A stretch of 58,038 bases of DNA from Synergistaceae bacterium OttesenSCG-928-D05 (GCA_030266985.1 JAJDJB010000005.1:1-58038); one strand, 5' to 3'. Numbered from the stretch's first letter, positions 44,126 through 54,470 are shown. Numbers and translations: made by a program. The notes: generated by a model from the sequence alone, not told the origin.

Positions 44126-46214
44126 CCGCGCCCTTCGGGACCGGTTCGACGCGTTTCTCGCGAACTTTAAAAGCCACCCCCATGTGCTTTTCCGGCTCAT
44201 ACTGCTTGGTGTTGCCTGTGTCCTGATTGCCGGGAACTGGTATTTCTTTGAGCGTCATGAAAATTACCGGATCGGCAGACCCGCCGCAAAAACTTACTTC
44301 GCAATCACATCCACCCGTTACGAAGACAAATCCGCCACGATGGAACTGCGCAGGCGCGCGGCAGCCAGAATCGCGGACGTCATGGTACGCGATGAGCGTC
44401 TGTCGGCGGAAGTGGAGCGCAAACTCGACCTTCTGGATCAAAGCTCCTACACCGAAATACTGTCGCCCGCTCTGATAGAACTTTTAGGCAGGCAGAACAG
44501 CGCGGTGCAGAGCAAAGTTCTCCGGTCGGTCAAACAGGTCGGGGAGAAACTCAAAGACAGCTCGGAAAGCAGAGAGCAGCAGACCTCGCTCATTTGGGAT
44601 GAATTAAAAAATACGCCGCTCAGTCAATCGGAACAAAATATCGCGTTTCAGCTTCTTGACGCGATTTTGAACCCGACGCTGCAAACGGACTCGGAACTTG
44701 CTTCGCGCCTTCGCGAGGACGTTGCGACGCAAATCCCGGAAGTGATTCGCGAAATCCATACCGGCTCCGTCCTTGTCCAGAAAGGGCAGGTCGTGACGCC
44801 ATCCCTTGCCAGACTGCTGAAATCGCAGGGATACCCGGACGCCGGATTCCCGATAAAAAAACTGGTTTTTATCCTAGTCTGTATCTTCGCGTGGAGCCTA
44901 TGGCCCGTTTGGATTGAGACGGGATTCCGCTCGAAACTCAGTGTGCGCGAATGGCTTTATATTTCTGTCGTGCTTGCAACGACATGGATGCTCGAACTCT
45001 TTTTTGCAAAACTCGGCGGTTTCTCCATGGCGGTCCTAGGCCTCACAGGCTGGCTCTGCCTTACGCTTCCGGTCTCGCTTTCCTACCACATCATTTTCGG
45101 CGGCGGGCTGATCAGCGTAATGATCGCGTTCGGCACGAACCCCGGCTATGTCGCGCTTGCGTGTATCCTCTCGATTTTTTCCGCGAGCATCGGACGCATC
45201 CTTTTTCTCGACCCGCCCAACCACAGGGTCACGATCTGGCGCAACCTTTTCCTGCTAGGATTGTGCCTCGGCGCGATTTCCGTCTTTGTACACTGGGGGC
45301 TTGGCATCTACTTCAACTACGGCCTGCCGCTTGCCGCAATCCTTTTCAGCGCGATTTGGGGAACGATCGTCGTCGCCTTGCTGCCGTTCTGGGAGTATCT
45401 TTTCGATGTGATCTCCCCGCTGCGCCTGCTTGAACTCAGCCACCCCTCGCAGCCGATCCTGAAACGCCTGCAGCTTGAGGCGCCCGGAACGTATCACCAC
45501 ACGCTGATGGTCGGTACGCTTGCGGAAGCGGCTGCCGACAAATTGAAACTGAACGGCCTGATGGTCAAGGCCGGTGCGTATTATCACGACATCGGGAAAC
45601 TGAAAAACCCGCGCTTCTTCGTCGAAAACCAGCTCAAGGGAGAGAACATCCATGATGAGCTTTCACCCTCGCTTTCCGCGCTCGTAATCATTTCCCACGT
45701 GCGCGAGGGACTTGAACTGGCGGACGAGATCAAGCTGCCCAAAACTCTGCACCGCTTTATTTCCGAACATCACGGAACGACGATCCAGAAATACTTCTTT
45801 GAAAAAGCGCGTGCGCTGGACGACAGCGTAACGGAAGAGCAGTTCCGTTACTTCGGGCCGCGGCCGCAGTCCAAAGAAACCGCGATCGTCATGCTGGCCG
45901 ACTCCGTAGAAGCGGCGGTCAAGGCACGCAGCAAGCCGTTTGAAAATATCCGCGAACTGCAAATACTTGTGAATAGCGTCGTGGCTTCAAAAATCGAGGC
46001 GGAACAGTTCCGGGACGTGGACTTTACGATAAAGGATATCGCAGTGATCAAAGATTCTTTTGTTGAACTCCTGCGTTCCTCCTACCATTCAAGGGAAGTC
46101 AAGGAGATCGAAGCGCGTAACGCCGCAGTTCGTGCGCTTCAGGAAAAAGAAAGTATCCTTAAGAAAGAGCAGGCTGAGGAAAATGAAAGTAACGATCAAC
46201 GTAACGAGAAATGA
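44088..46214 (+). CDS. PgpH-type 7TM-HD c-di-AMP phosphodiesterase
   Basis: A 708-residue membrane protein. One helix at about 35-52 is followed by a 7TMR-HDED extracytoplasmic domain to about 265, then a cluster of seven helices to about 450, then a cytosolic HD domain with YHHTLMVGTLAE (about 467), YYHDIGKLKNP (about 500), ISHV and EHHGTT. This architecture matches PgpH, which hydrolyses c-di-AMP to pApA. The start at 44088 overlaps phoH by 38 bases; an ATG at 44097 is an alternative. It is the probable counterpart of CdaA at 29 kb. Confidence 0.92.
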   Translation: MKNMTNGEKQKISRALRDRFDAFLANFKSHPHVLFRLILLGVACVLIAGNWYFFERHENYRIGRPAAKTYFAITSTRYEDKSATMELRRRAAARIADVMVRDERLSAEVERKLDLLDQSSYTEILSPALIELLGRQNSAVQSKVLRSVKQVGEKLKDSSESREQQTSLIWDELKNTPLSQSEQNIAFQLLDAILNPTLQTDSELASRLREDVATQIPEVIREIHTGSVLVQKGQVVTPSLARLLKSQGYPDAGFPIKKLVFILVCIFAWSLWPVWIETGFRSKLSVREWLYISVVLATTWMLELFFAKLGGFSMAVLGLTGWLCLTLPVSLSYHIIFGGGLISVMIAFGTNPGYVALACILSIFSASIGRILFLDPPNHRVTIWRNLFLLGLCLGAISVFVHWGLGIYFNYGLPLAAILFSAIWGTIVVALLPFWEYLFDVISPLRLLELSHPSQPILKRLQLEAPGTYHHTLMVGTLAEAAADKLKLNGLMVKAGAYYHDIGKLKNPRFFVENQLKGENIHDELSPSLSALVIISHVREGLELADEIKLPKTLHRFISEHHGTTIQKYFFEKARALDDSVTEEQFRYFGPRPQSKETAIVMLADSVEAAVKARSKPFENIRELQILVNSVVASKIEAEQFRDVDFTIKDIAVIKDSFVELLRSSYHSREVKEIEARNAAVRALQEKESILKKEQAEENESNDQRNEK

Positions 46215-46674
46215 CCTGTTGTCCGATATCACGGGCAGCGACAATACGCTCTTCTTCTCGAAACTTGAGGAAATATTCGCGCAGATGCTGACCGAGAAAA
46301 AATATTTGCCCGACGGCGTTGAATCCGTCGAGGTCTCACTCGCCGTACTTACGTCGGCGGAAATGCAGGACGTGAATTTTGAATTTCGCGAACTGCGGGA
46401 GAGCACGGACGTTCTGTCTTTCCCCCTGTGGGAAGAAGATGAAAAATTCACGCCGCCCGCGGACTGGGAACCGCTGCCGCTCGGCGATATCGTCATTTGC
46501 CCCGCGGCGATACGGGCGAATGCGGAATCGGCCGGCAAAACCTTTGCGGCGGAACTGGCGCTTGTCATTCTGCACGGCTTCCTGCACCTGATCGGCTGGG
46601 ATCACGATACGCAGGAAAAAGAAGACGCGATGTGGGCGGAGCAGGACCGGATCCTTTCTGCCGGCGGGTTCTGA
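46183..46674 (+). CDS. ybeY: Endoribonuclease YbeY
   Basis: A 163-residue zinc-dependent endonuclease for 16S rRNA 3' end maturation. The three zinc histidines lie in HGFLHLIGWDHD, a match to the family HGxLHLxGYDH motif, preceded by STDVLSFPLWE. The ATG at 46183 gives MKVTINV and overlaps the PgpH gene by 32 bases. GAGGA is close upstream. Confidence 0.95.
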   Translation: MKVTINVTRNDLLSDITGSDNTLFFSKLEEIFAQMLTEKKYLPDGVESVEVSLAVLTSAEMQDVNFEFRELRESTDVLSFPLWEEDEKFTPPADWEPLPLGDIVICPAAIRANAESAGKTFAAELALVILHGFLHLIGWDHDTQEKEDAMWAEQDRILSAGGF

Positions 46675-46683
46675 GGAATCGTT

Positions 46684-47121
46684 TTGGAAGCGCAGCTTCT
46701 CACCGAATCGAAATACGTGCGCCTTATGCAGGCGGCAAAAGACGTGCGCACGAGCGCCTACGCGCCGTACTCGCACTTTCCCGTCGGCGCCGCGATCCTT
46801 TTTTCGGACGGTGAGATCGTTACCGGCTGTAATGTAGAAAACGCGAGCTTCGGGCTCACGGTCTGCGCGGAACGCAGCGCGATGTGCGCCGCGGTTGCGG
46901 CTTCAAAAAAACACCCGCTTGCGGTAGCGATCGCTGGTGAGGAAGGGAAACTTTGTCCGCCCTGCGGTGCATGCAGGCAATTTTTGTACGAGTTCAATCC
47001 GCAGATGACGGTCGTTCTTGAGGATGCTGCGGGGCTGATTGGATATCAGCTTTCAGAGCTTCTGCCGGCCGGTTTTTCGGCGGATGAACTTGGTGAGGAG
47101 AAAAACAAGTGCAAGAACTAG
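46684..47121 (+). CDS. cdd: Cytidine deaminase
   Basis: A 145-residue homotetrameric-type enzyme deaminating (deoxy)cytidine. AYAPYSHFPVGAA, GCNVENASFGLTVCAERSA and PCGACRQFLYEF supply the substrate loop, catalytic Glu and three zinc cysteines. The start is TTG nine bases after the ybeY stop, with GAGGA overlapping that stop. It overlaps era by 13 bases. Confidence 0.94.
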   Translation: MEAQLLTESKYVRLMQAAKDVRTSAYAPYSHFPVGAAILFSDGEIVTGCNVENASFGLTVCAERSAMCAAVAASKKHPLAVAIAGEEGKLCPPCGACRQFLYEFNPQMTVVLEDAAGLIGYQLSELLPAGFSADELGEEKNKCKN

Positions 47122-48032
47122 ACTTTAACGCCTACCGGAGCGGTTTTGTTGCTCTCATGGGACGCCCCAACGTAGGAAAATCTTCAATCATAAACGCGCT
47201 GATCCGCGAAAAAGTCGCGGCGGTTTCCCCAAAGCCGCAAACGACGCGCAACGCGGTTCGCTGCATCTATTCCACGCAGGAAGAACAAATTGTTTTCGTC
47301 GATACGCCCGGGATTCATGACCCCAAGCATGCGCTCGGCGAATTCATGGTGAAAGAGGCGCTGGACGTTCTCTCGCAGGTAGACGCCGTCTGCTTCGTCA
47401 TCGAGGCGGGAGACCGCACGATCGGCGAAAAAGAGCGCATTATTTTGACCGTGCTCAAACAGGTGCAGGTCCCGATCATATTGGCCGTAAACAAGATAGA
47501 TAAATTTAAGGCGGAAGATTACTACAAAAACGCGGCGGCGCTTTACGAACCGGAACTCAAAATTGCCGACGTCGTACCGATCTCTGCGGAAAAGGGCACA
47601 AATCTGGACCGGCTTGCGAAAACAATTGCCGGACACCTGCCGGAGCAGCCGCCGATCTATCCGGACGACATGCTCATGGACACGACCGAACGGTTTCTTG
47701 CGGCGGAAGTGATCCGGGAAAAAATCTTTTTGAACACGGAAGAGGAAGTGCCGCACGGCGTCGCCGTTGTCATTGAGGAATTCAAAAGCCCCGATGAATA
47801 TCCCGAAATGAAAGTCTGTGAAATCCGCGCGGACATTATCGTCGAGCGACCGGGACAAAAAGGCATCATCATCGGCAAAAACGGCGCGAAACTCAAAGAA
47901 ATTGGCAGCGCGGCCAGAAAAGAGCTGGAAGAGAAATTCGGCTATCCAATTTATCTGCAGCTCTGGGTGAAAGTGAAGCCGGGGTGGCGAAAGAACCCCG
48001 ATGAGCTGCGCCGGCTGGGATACCGCTTTTGA
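47109..48032 (+). CDS. era: GTPase Era
   Basis: A 307-residue 30S assembly GTPase. GRPNVGKSSIINAL (G1), the PQTTRNAV effector region, DTPGIHDP (G3) and NKID (G4) are followed by a C-terminal KH domain with GQKGIIIGKNGAKLKEIG. The start is GTG preceded by GAGGAG and lies inside the cdd end. It is in the classic ybeY-cdd-era-recO order. Confidence 0.97.
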   Translation: MQELDFNAYRSGFVALMGRPNVGKSSIINALIREKVAAVSPKPQTTRNAVRCIYSTQEEQIVFVDTPGIHDPKHALGEFMVKEALDVLSQVDAVCFVIEAGDRTIGEKERIILTVLKQVQVPIILAVNKIDKFKAEDYYKNAAALYEPELKIADVVPISAEKGTNLDRLAKTIAGHLPEQPPIYPDDMLMDTTERFLAAEVIREKIFLNTEEEVPHGVAVVIEEFKSPDEYPEMKVCEIRADIIVERPGQKGIIIGKNGAKLKEIGSAARKELEEKFGYPIYLQLWVKVKPGWRKNPDELRRLGYRF

Positions 48033-48751
48033 TACAGCCTTACGAACAGGATAAACTACAGCAGGGATACTATACGAATATCGGCACCGTGCTTTTACGA
48101 AGGGATTCCTCCCGGGAGGGGCAATCTCTTTTACTGTTTCTGCGGGACCTTGGACCGCGCTGGGTGAATGCGCCCGGCGCGTCCGGCGGCAAAAACCGTT
48201 TCGGCGGCGCTACGGAGCCGCTCATATGGGCGGAGTTCAATCTTTATCAGAGCCCGAAATCCCTAACGCTCCAGTCCGCGGAGGTCAAAGAAGATTTCCT
48301 CTCTTTGCGCGGTCAGCCGGAGAAGCTGCTTACGGCGCTTCGGCTCTATAAGCATCTCCCGAAAATGCTGATCGTCGGGCATGAGAGTAATAATTTGCTA
48401 ACGCTGCTTTGGGCTTCGCTTGTTTGCCTGAAAGAAAACTGCCCGCCAGCAGCGGTAGAATTTCGTTTTTTCTGGAGGGTCTTACAGGAGCAGGGGCTCG
48501 CGCCCTCATTGCTCACCTGTTCAGAGTGCGGCACAAAGCTCGAAAACGGAGCGGCCTGGACGCCGGACGGACTGAAATGCACAAAGTGCGCGGCAACGGC
48601 GGACATCGACGCGGAGACGCTTCTAATCCTGCGCCGGGCCGCACTTCTGAAGCACGAACAGTATCTGCAGTGGACGGATGCAAAAAATTATTCAGCAATC
48701 TTTAAAGAGGCTAGTAAAAAGTTATTGTCTTTTTTTGCAAACTTCAATTAA
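48029..48751 (+). CDS. recO: DNA repair protein RecO
   Basis: A 240-residue recombination mediator. An N-terminal OB fold (about 1-80) and helical middle precede a zinc module with C164-S-E-C167 and a later CTKC pair. The start is TTG overlapping the era stop (TTGA), and no better start lies nearby. It loads RecA with RecR in gap repair. Confidence 0.88.
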   Translation: MIQPYEQDKLQQGYYTNIGTVLLRRDSSREGQSLLLFLRDLGPRWVNAPGASGGKNRFGGATEPLIWAEFNLYQSPKSLTLQSAEVKEDFLSLRGQPEKLLTALRLYKHLPKMLIVGHESNNLLTLLWASLVCLKENCPPAAVEFRFFWRVLQEQGLAPSLLTCSECGTKLENGAAWTPDGLKCTKCAATADIDAETLLILRRAALLKHEQYLQWTDAKNYSAIFKEASKKLLSFFANFN

Positions 48752-48754
48752 AAT
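48725..48754 (+). promoter_or_regulatory. Weak candidate promoter for glyQS
   Basis: TTGTCT, 18 bases, then TAAAAT, spanning the end of recO, 40 bases before glyQ. It could equally be chance in an AT-rich stretch. Confidence 0.3.
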
Positions 48755-48794
48755 AACACAATTCGCTATCGCTTTTTTGAGGAGGCCGTATGGT

Positions 48795-49700
48795 ATGAAC
48801 TTTCAGGACATTATAATGAAGCTCGAAAAATTCTGGGCTTCGCAGGGGTGTGTTATCCAGCATCCCTATGATATAGAGGTCGGCGCGGGGACTATGAATC
48901 CGGCAACCACGCTGCGCGTGCTTGGTCCGGAACCCTGGCGGGTCGCATATATCGAGCCGTCCAGAAGACCGACCGACGGCAGGTACGGCGAGAATCCAAA
49001 CCGCCTGCAGCATTACTATCAGTACCAGGTCATCATCCAGCCGACGCCGGACAACATTCAGGAGATCTATCTGGAAAGCCTGAAAGTCCTGGGAATCGAC
49101 CCCGCTGAACACGATATCCGTTTTGTCGAGGACGACTGGGAAAACCCGACGACAGGCGCGTGGGGGCTTGGCTGGGAAGTCTGGCTTGACGGGATGGAAG
49201 TCACGCAGTTTACCTACTTCCAGCAGATGGGCTCCCTCGATATGGAAGTCGTTCCGGCGGAATTGACATACGGACTGGAACGCATCGCAATGTTCGTACA
49301 GAAAGTGGATAACGTCTACGACCTGAACTGGGTGGGCGACGTCGCATACGGCGACGTGCACCACAAAGGCGAAGTCGAACACTCTACCTATAATTTTGAA
49401 ATTGCAAGCACCGACATGCTTTTCAATCTGTTCAACATGTACGAGGCGGAGTCTAAAAAAATTCTGGGAACCGGCCTTGTACTTCCCGCATACGACTATG
49501 TTCTCAAATGCTCCCATACATTTAACCTGCTTGACGCGCGCAACGCAATCAGCGTGACCGAGCGCACAGGATATATCGGCCGCGTCCGCGCGCTTGCGAG
49601 CGCCTGCTGTCAAGCATACGTAGAGCAGCGCTCCGAAATGGGGCACCCGCTCATGGGAAAATTTGATGCGTTCGAGAAAAAAGAGGGGGGAAATCTCTAA
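48795..49700 (+). CDS. glyQ: Glycyl-tRNA synthetase alpha subunit
   Basis: The 301-residue catalytic alpha subunit of the bacterial alpha2beta2 Gly[42 protein letters not shown] and [16 protein letters not shown] are hallmark class II motifs. GAGGAGG nine bases before the ATG at 48795 fixes the start over a longer reading into recO. The stop overlaps glyS (TAATG). Confidence 0.97.
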   Translation: MNFQDIIMKLEKFWASQGCVIQHPYDIEVGAGTMNPATTLRVLGPEPWRVAYIEPSRRPTDGRYGENPNRLQHYYQYQVIIQPTPDNIQEIYLESLKVLGIDPAEHDIRFVEDDWENPTTGAWGLGWEVWLDGMEVTQFTYFQQMGSLDMEVVPAELTYGLERIAMFVQKVDNVYDLNWVGDVAYGDVHHKGEVEHSTYNFEIASTDMLFNLFNMYEAESKKILGTGLVLPAYDYVLKCSHTFNLLDARNAISVTERTGYIGRVRALASACCQAYVEQRSEMGHPLMGKFDAFEKKEGGNL

Positions 49701-51760
49701 TGGCTGCCAGAGACCTGCTTTTCGAAATCGGGACGGAGGAGATCCCCGCGCGCTTTATGCCGAAGACCCTCTCCGATCTTCGTGCCTTTACAAAAGAAGA
49801 GTTTGACGGAGCTTCGCTCGAATACGGCGAAATATCTGTCCGCTGCACGCCGCGCAGGATCGTGCTTTTTGTTTCTGCGCTCGACGAAGCGCAGAAAGAC
49901 AGCGTTGAAGTTGCAAAAGGCCCGCTGAAGACACAGGCGTTCGACGCGGACGGCAACCCCACGAAAGCCGCGGAAGGCTTTGCGAAAAGCAAAGGCATCT
50001 CCGCATCGGAACTTCAAGTGCGCGAGATCGGAAAAGCCGAATATGTCGTCGCGGAAATCAAACGCACCGGCAGATTGACTGCCGAAATTTTGCCCGCGAT
50101 TCTGGAACGGATCATAAACAGGCTCTCCTTCCCAAAAAGCATGTACTGGGCAGACCCTGCAATCCGCTTTGCGCGCCCTGTGCGCTGGATTATCGCGCTG
50201 TTCGGCGCAGACGCACTGAAGGTTTCGTTCGGAGATGTCGTAAGCGGAACGCATTCTCGCGGCCACAGGTTCATGGGGGCGGAGCAGATTGAGATCAAAA
50301 CGCCGGCGGATTACGAGCCCGCGATGAAGAAAAATTTTGTCATGACCGACCCCGAGGAACGCAAGCAGGAAATTCTAAAAGGAATCGCAGAGCTTGAAAA
50401 AGAGCTGGACGCGAAAGTCGACGTGGACGAGGCATTGCTTGAGGAAAACGTGCACCTCGTCGAGTATCCCGTCGTATTCTACGGCTCGTTCGACGAAAGC
50501 TTCCTGGAAATCCCCGAGGAAGTGCTGACGCTTTCAATGGCGAAAAACCAGCGTTATTTCCCGGTGCGCGATGCAAATGGCAAACTGCGCGCGAATTTTA
50601 TCGGCGTCAGCAACAATAAAGCAAAAAATATGCAGGTCGTGCGCGAAGGCAACGAGCGCGTGCTGCGTGCGAGACTTTACGACGCATCCTTCTTCTGGAA
50701 CGAAGACCAGAAGAAAGACCTGGACGCCTACGCGGAAGAGCTCAAAAACGTAACGTACCAGGTGCAGCTCGGTTCCGTGCACGACAAAGTGCAGCGTGTC
50801 AAATCGCTTGCGCTCTGGCTCACGGAACAGCTTGGGAAAACCGAGTTGAAAAACTTCGTGGGACGCGCGGCTTCGATTGCGAAAGCCGACCTTGTCACGA
50901 ATATGGTTTACGAATTTGCGGACGTACAGGGCGTAATGGGTCGCGAATACGCTCGCAGGGCGGGAGAACCGGAAGAAGTCGCCCTTGCGATCTATGAGCA
51001 ATATCTGCCGCGCAACGCCGGAGACGATATCCCTTCCGGCTATGTCGGCGCGATTCTTGGACTCTCCGAGCGTGCGGATACAATCGCCGCGATTTTCAAA
51101 ATCGGCCTCGAGCCGACATCGTCGCAAGACCCGTACGGACTCCGCCGCGCGGCGCGCTGCATAAACGAAATTCTATGGGGCCTTGAGCTGGACATCGACA
51201 CGCAGACTTTGATCGAAAAAGCCGCGGAGCCGCTGTCGCTCAGCCGCGAGACGCTTGATAAGATCGCGGAATTCCTGAAACAGCGTCTCCAGGTACAGCT
51301 TCGCGAAAAGGGCCTTGCGCACGAAGTCGTGGCGCTCTCGCTCCAGACGGTGCCTTCAAGACCGCTGCAGGCCTATCGCATGTCGCAGGTGCTCCAGAAA
51401 TCGAGTGATGCGCCGTGGTTCGGCGAACTTGTCACCGCGGCAGTGCGCGTCAAAAACTTGCTGAACAAAGCGGACGATATGGGATCCGATGTCAATCCGC
51501 AGAAATTTACTTCGGACGCGGAACATGAACTCTACAAAAAGCTCTCCGAACTGACCGAAGGCGTGCGGGATTCCGTTTCTCGCAACGACTGGGAAACGCT
51601 TGCGGCGAGCCTTGCAGAGCTCGCGCCCGTTATCGCGAAATTCTTTAACGACGTTCTCGTCATGGACGACGACGAGTCCGTGCGCAAAAACAGACTGGCA
51701 TTGCTGGCGAAGGCACAGGAACTCTTCCTGCTTGTCGGTGATTTCAGCCTGTTGAAATAA
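49700..51760 (+). CDS. glyS: Glycyl-tRNA synthetase beta subunit
   Basis: The 686-residue beta subunit, binding tRNA-Gly. The N-terminus DLLFEIGTEEIPARFMP, RPVRWIIALFG, GHRFMG and the C-terminal DALR-like anticodon-binding region (about 580-670) match the family. Both subunits are needed for activity, and the overlapping genes ensure matched translation. Confidence 0.97.
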   Translation: MAARDLLFEIGTEEIPARFMPKTLSDLRAFTKEEFDGASLEYGEISVRCTPRRIVLFVSALDEAQKDSVEVAKGPLKTQAFDADGNPTKAAEGFAKSKGISASELQVREIGKAEYVVAEIKRTGRLTAEILPAILERIINRLSFPKSMYWADPAIRFARPVRWIIALFGADALKVSFGDVVSGTHSRGHRFMGAEQIEIKTPADYEPAMKKNFVMTDPEERKQEILKGIAELEKELDAKVDVDEALLEENVHLVEYPVVFYGSFDESFLEIPEEVLTLSMAKNQRYFPVRDANGKLRANFIGVSNNKAKNMQVVREGNERVLRARLYDASFFWNEDQKKDLDAYAEELKNVTYQVQLGSVHDKVQRVKSLALWLTEQLGKTELKNFVGRAASIAKADLVTNMVYEFADVQGVMGREYARRAGEPEEVALAIYEQYLPRNAGDDIPSGYVGAILGLSERADTIAAIFKIGLEPTSSQDPYGLRRAARCINEILWGLELDIDTQTLIEKAAEPLSLSRETLDKIAEFLKQRLQVQLREKGLAHEVVALSLQTVPSRPLQAYRMSQVLQKSSDAPWFGELVTAAVRVKNLLNKADDMGSDVNPQKFTSDAEHELYKKLSELTEGVRDSVSRNDWETLAASLAELAPVIAKFFNDVLVMDDDESVRKNRLALLAKAQELFLLVGDFSLLK

Positions 51761-51770
51761 GTGGCAATAT

Positions 51771-51790
51771 CCCGGTTTTTTCAAACCGGG
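51771..51790 (+). terminator. Short hairpin after glyS
   Basis: CCCGGTTT / AAACCGGG with a four-base loop, 11 bases after glyS. There is no downstream T-run, so termination would be inefficient. It may be a processing or stability element before ppdK. Confidence 0.4.
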
Positions 51791-51813
51791 CTAATCTATA
51801 GGAGGTTGTGCAT

Positions 51814-54450
51814 ATGTCTGACGGTAAGAAGTATATTTACGATTTCAGCGAGGGCGACGCTTCGATGCGCATTCTGCTGGGCGGAAAGGGTGCGAATCTC
51901 GCACAAATGTGGAAGATTGGACTTCCAGTACCGCCAGGCTTCATCATCACGACCGAAGTTTGTCATAAGTATTGGGAAGACAAAGCAACATTGCGCAAAA
52001 TCTGGACGGATATCGAAAGCGCCATCGCCAGAGTCGAAAAACTGACGGACAAAGAGTTCGGAGGCAAAAAAAATCCGCTGCTTGTTTCCGTACGTTCGGG
52101 TGCGCCCGTTTCGATGCCCGGCATGATGGACACGATTCTGAACCTCGGCCTGAACGATGAAACAGTAGCGGCTCTCGCAGAGGCGTCCAACGACGAGCGT
52201 TTCGCGTACGACAGCTATCGCCGTTTCATTCAGATGTTCTCGGACGTCGTGCTTGAAGTGGAGCACGATAAATTCGAAGAAGCGCTCAAGAAGGCGAAAG
52301 AAAGCGCGGGCGTCAGCGAAGATCATCAGCTTTCCGCGGAGGCCCTGAAAAAACTCGTGGCGGAATACAAAAACATCGTGGGGGCAACCGGCAAAGAATT
52401 CCCGACGGATCCGTGGGTGCAGCTTGAGCTTGCGATCGACGCGGTCTTCCGCAGCTGGAACACGCCGCGCGCCATCACCTACAGGAAGATCAACAATATC
52501 CCCGGCGATTACGGCACGGCAGTCAACGTCGTCTCAATGGTCTACGGAAACCTTGGGAACAACTGCGGCACGGGCGTATGCTTCACACGCAGCCCCTCGA
52601 CAGGCGAAAATAAGCTCTTTGGCGAATACCTGATCAACGCGCAGGGGGAGGACGTCGTCGCGGGTATCCGGACGCCGGTTCCGATCTCCTCACTCGCGCA
52701 GGAAATGCCGGAAGTCTATGAAGAGTTCTGCCGCATCGCGAAACTGCTCGAAGACCACTACAAAGATTCACAGGACATCGAGTTTACCGTCGAACGCGGG
52801 AAACTCTATATCCTCCAGACGAGAAACGGCAAACGCACCGCAAACGCGGCCGTGAACATCGCGGTCGACATGGTGGACGAAGGATTGATCTCGCCCCAGA
52901 CAGCGGTCACAAGGGTTACGCCGGAGCAGGTGGAACAGCTTCTGCACCCGCAGGTCGACCCGAAAGTAAAATACGAATCGCTAGCAAAAGGCCTTCCCGC
53001 GTCACCGGGCGCGGCAGTGGGCAAAGTCGTTTTCGACGCGGACGAGGCATCCGAATGCGGCGAAAAAGGAGAAAAAATTATCCTTGTTCGCCCCGAAACG
53101 ACGCCGGACGACATCCACGGATTGTTTGCCGCACAGGGCGTTCTTACGAGCCACGGCGGCATGACGAGCCATGCGGCAGTCGTAGCGCGCGGCCTTGGGA
53201 AACCCTGCGTTTCCGGCGCCGAGACGATCAAGATCAACTTGAAAGCGGAAACGTTCACAGTCGGCGGAATCACCGTGAAAAAAGGCGATTACCTGACGCT
53301 GAACGGAAACACGGGCGACGTTGTGCTTGGCGAGATGCCGCTTGTAGCGCCCGAGTTCACGGAAAAATTCCGCAGATTGCTTGAAATGGCGGACAAAGAA
53401 TCCAAACTTGAAGTGTGGGCGAACGGCGATACGCCGGACGACGCAAAACGCGCACGCGCTTTTGGCGCGAAGGGCATCGGCCTCTGCCGCACGGAGCACA
53501 TGTTCATGGCGCCGGAGCGCCTCCCCGTAATGCAGGAAATGGTCATTGCATCCACCACGGAAGACCGCATCGTCCAGCTCAACAAGCTGCAGCAGATGCA
53601 GGAAGAAGATTTCCTGGGCATCTTCGAAGCGATGGACGGCCTGCCCGTCACGGTACGCCTGCTTGACCCGCCGCTGCACGAATTCCTGCCGAAAGTGCCG
53701 GAACTGGAGAAGATCCTGAAGGACCTCGATCCAGACTGTGACATGGCGAAAAAAATCAGAAAAGAAATATCCCGGGCGATCGAACTCCACGAGTTCAACC
53801 CAATGCTCGGCTTCCGTGGATGCCGCCTCGGGATCATATATCCTGAAATTTACGAAATGCAGATCAAAGCGATCTTTAACGCCGCATGCGGATTAAAGAA
53901 GCGCGGACTGAACCCTGTTCCCGACATCATGATACCGCTCGTATCGACGAAAGAAGAAATGAAACGTCTGCGCGCCATGGTGGAAAAAATCGCGGAGGAG
54001 ACGTTTGTACGCGAGAACTGCAGGGTTGAATATCTGGTGGGAACGATGGTAGAACTGCCCAGAGCTTGTATGGTCGCAGATCAGCTCGCAGAGTACGCGC
54101 AGTTCTTCAGCTTCGGCACAAACGACCTCACGCAGACGACGTTTGGATTCTCACGCGACGACGCGGAGGGAAAATTCCTCGCGAATTACGTCGAACTTGG
54201 CATCCTGCCGACCAACCCGTTTGCGGTCCTCGACAGAGACGGCGTCGGTGAACTGATGAAAATCGCCGTAAAAGGCGGTAAAGCAACCTCCCCGCAGATT
54301 CAGCTCGGCATATGCGGCGAACATGGCGGCGAACCTTCCAGCGTTGCGTTCTGCCACCACATTGGCCTGACCTATGTGAGCTGCTCGCCGTTCCGCGTAC
54401 CGGTCGCAAGACTCTCGGCGGCGCACGCCGCGCTGGGCTTGCTGCAATAG
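51814..54450 (+). CDS. ppdK: Pyruvate, phosphate dikinase
   Basis: An 878-residue enzyme interconverting pyruvate, ATP and phosphate with PEP, AMP and pyrophosphate. The N-terminal ATP-grasp domain starts with GGKGANLAQM. The phosphohistidine His453 lies in GGMTSHAAVVARGLGKPCVSG. The C-terminal PEP barrel ends with GICGEHGGEP. AGGAGGT seven bases before the ATG at 51814 selects it over a GTG two codons earlier. With Pyk here, it allows PEP synthesis or PPi-based glycolysis. Confidence 0.97.
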   Translation: MSDGKKYIYDFSEGDASMRILLGGKGANLAQMWKIGLPVPPGFIITTEVCHKYWEDKATLRKIWTDIESAIARVEKLTDKEFGGKKNPLLVSVRSGAPVSMPGMMDTILNLGLNDETVAALAEASNDERFAYDSYRRFIQMFSDVVLEVEHDKFEEALKKAKESAGVSEDHQLSAEALKKLVAEYKNIVGATGKEFPTDPWVQLELAIDAVFRSWNTPRAITYRKINNIPGDYGTAVNVVSMVYGNLGNNCGTGVCFTRSPSTGENKLFGEYLINAQGEDVVAGIRTPVPISSLAQEMPEVYEEFCRIAKLLEDHYKDSQDIEFTVERGKLYILQTRNGKRTANAAVNIAVDMVDEGLISPQTAVTRVTPEQVEQLLHPQVDPKVKYESLAKGLPASPGAAVGKVVFDADEASECGEKGEKIILVRPETTPDDIHGLFAAQGVLTSHGGMTSHAAVVARGLGKPCVSGAETIKINLKAETFTVGGITVKKGDYLTLNGNTGDVVLGEMPLVAPEFTEKFRRLLEMADKESKLEVWANGDTPDDAKRARAFGAKGIGLCRTEHMFMAPERLPVMQEMVIASTTEDRIVQLNKLQQMQEEDFLGIFEAMDGLPVTVRLLDPPLHEFLPKVPELEKILKDLDPDCDMAKKIRKEISRAIELHEFNPMLGFRGCRLGIIYPEIYEMQIKAIFNAACGLKKRGLNPVPDIMIPLVSTKEEMKRLRAMVEKIAEETFVRENCRVEYLVGTMVELPRACMVADQLAEYAQFFSFGTNDLTQTTFGFSRDDAEGKFLANYVELGILPTNPFAVLDRDGVGELMKIAVKGGKATSPQIQLGICGEHGGEPSSVAFCHHIGLTYVSCSPFRVPVARLSAAHAALGLLQ

Positions 54451-54470
54451 AAGCGAAACCGGCTCGAAAT

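Noticed and set aside
48752-48794. Possible T-box riboswitch before glyQS
   Set aside because: Only 43 bases separate recO and glyQ. No T-box sequence, specifier loop or antiterminator is present.
51771-51790. Treating the CCCGGTTT/AAACCGGG hairpin as a confident terminator
   Set aside because: No T-run follows, so it is listed only at low confidence.
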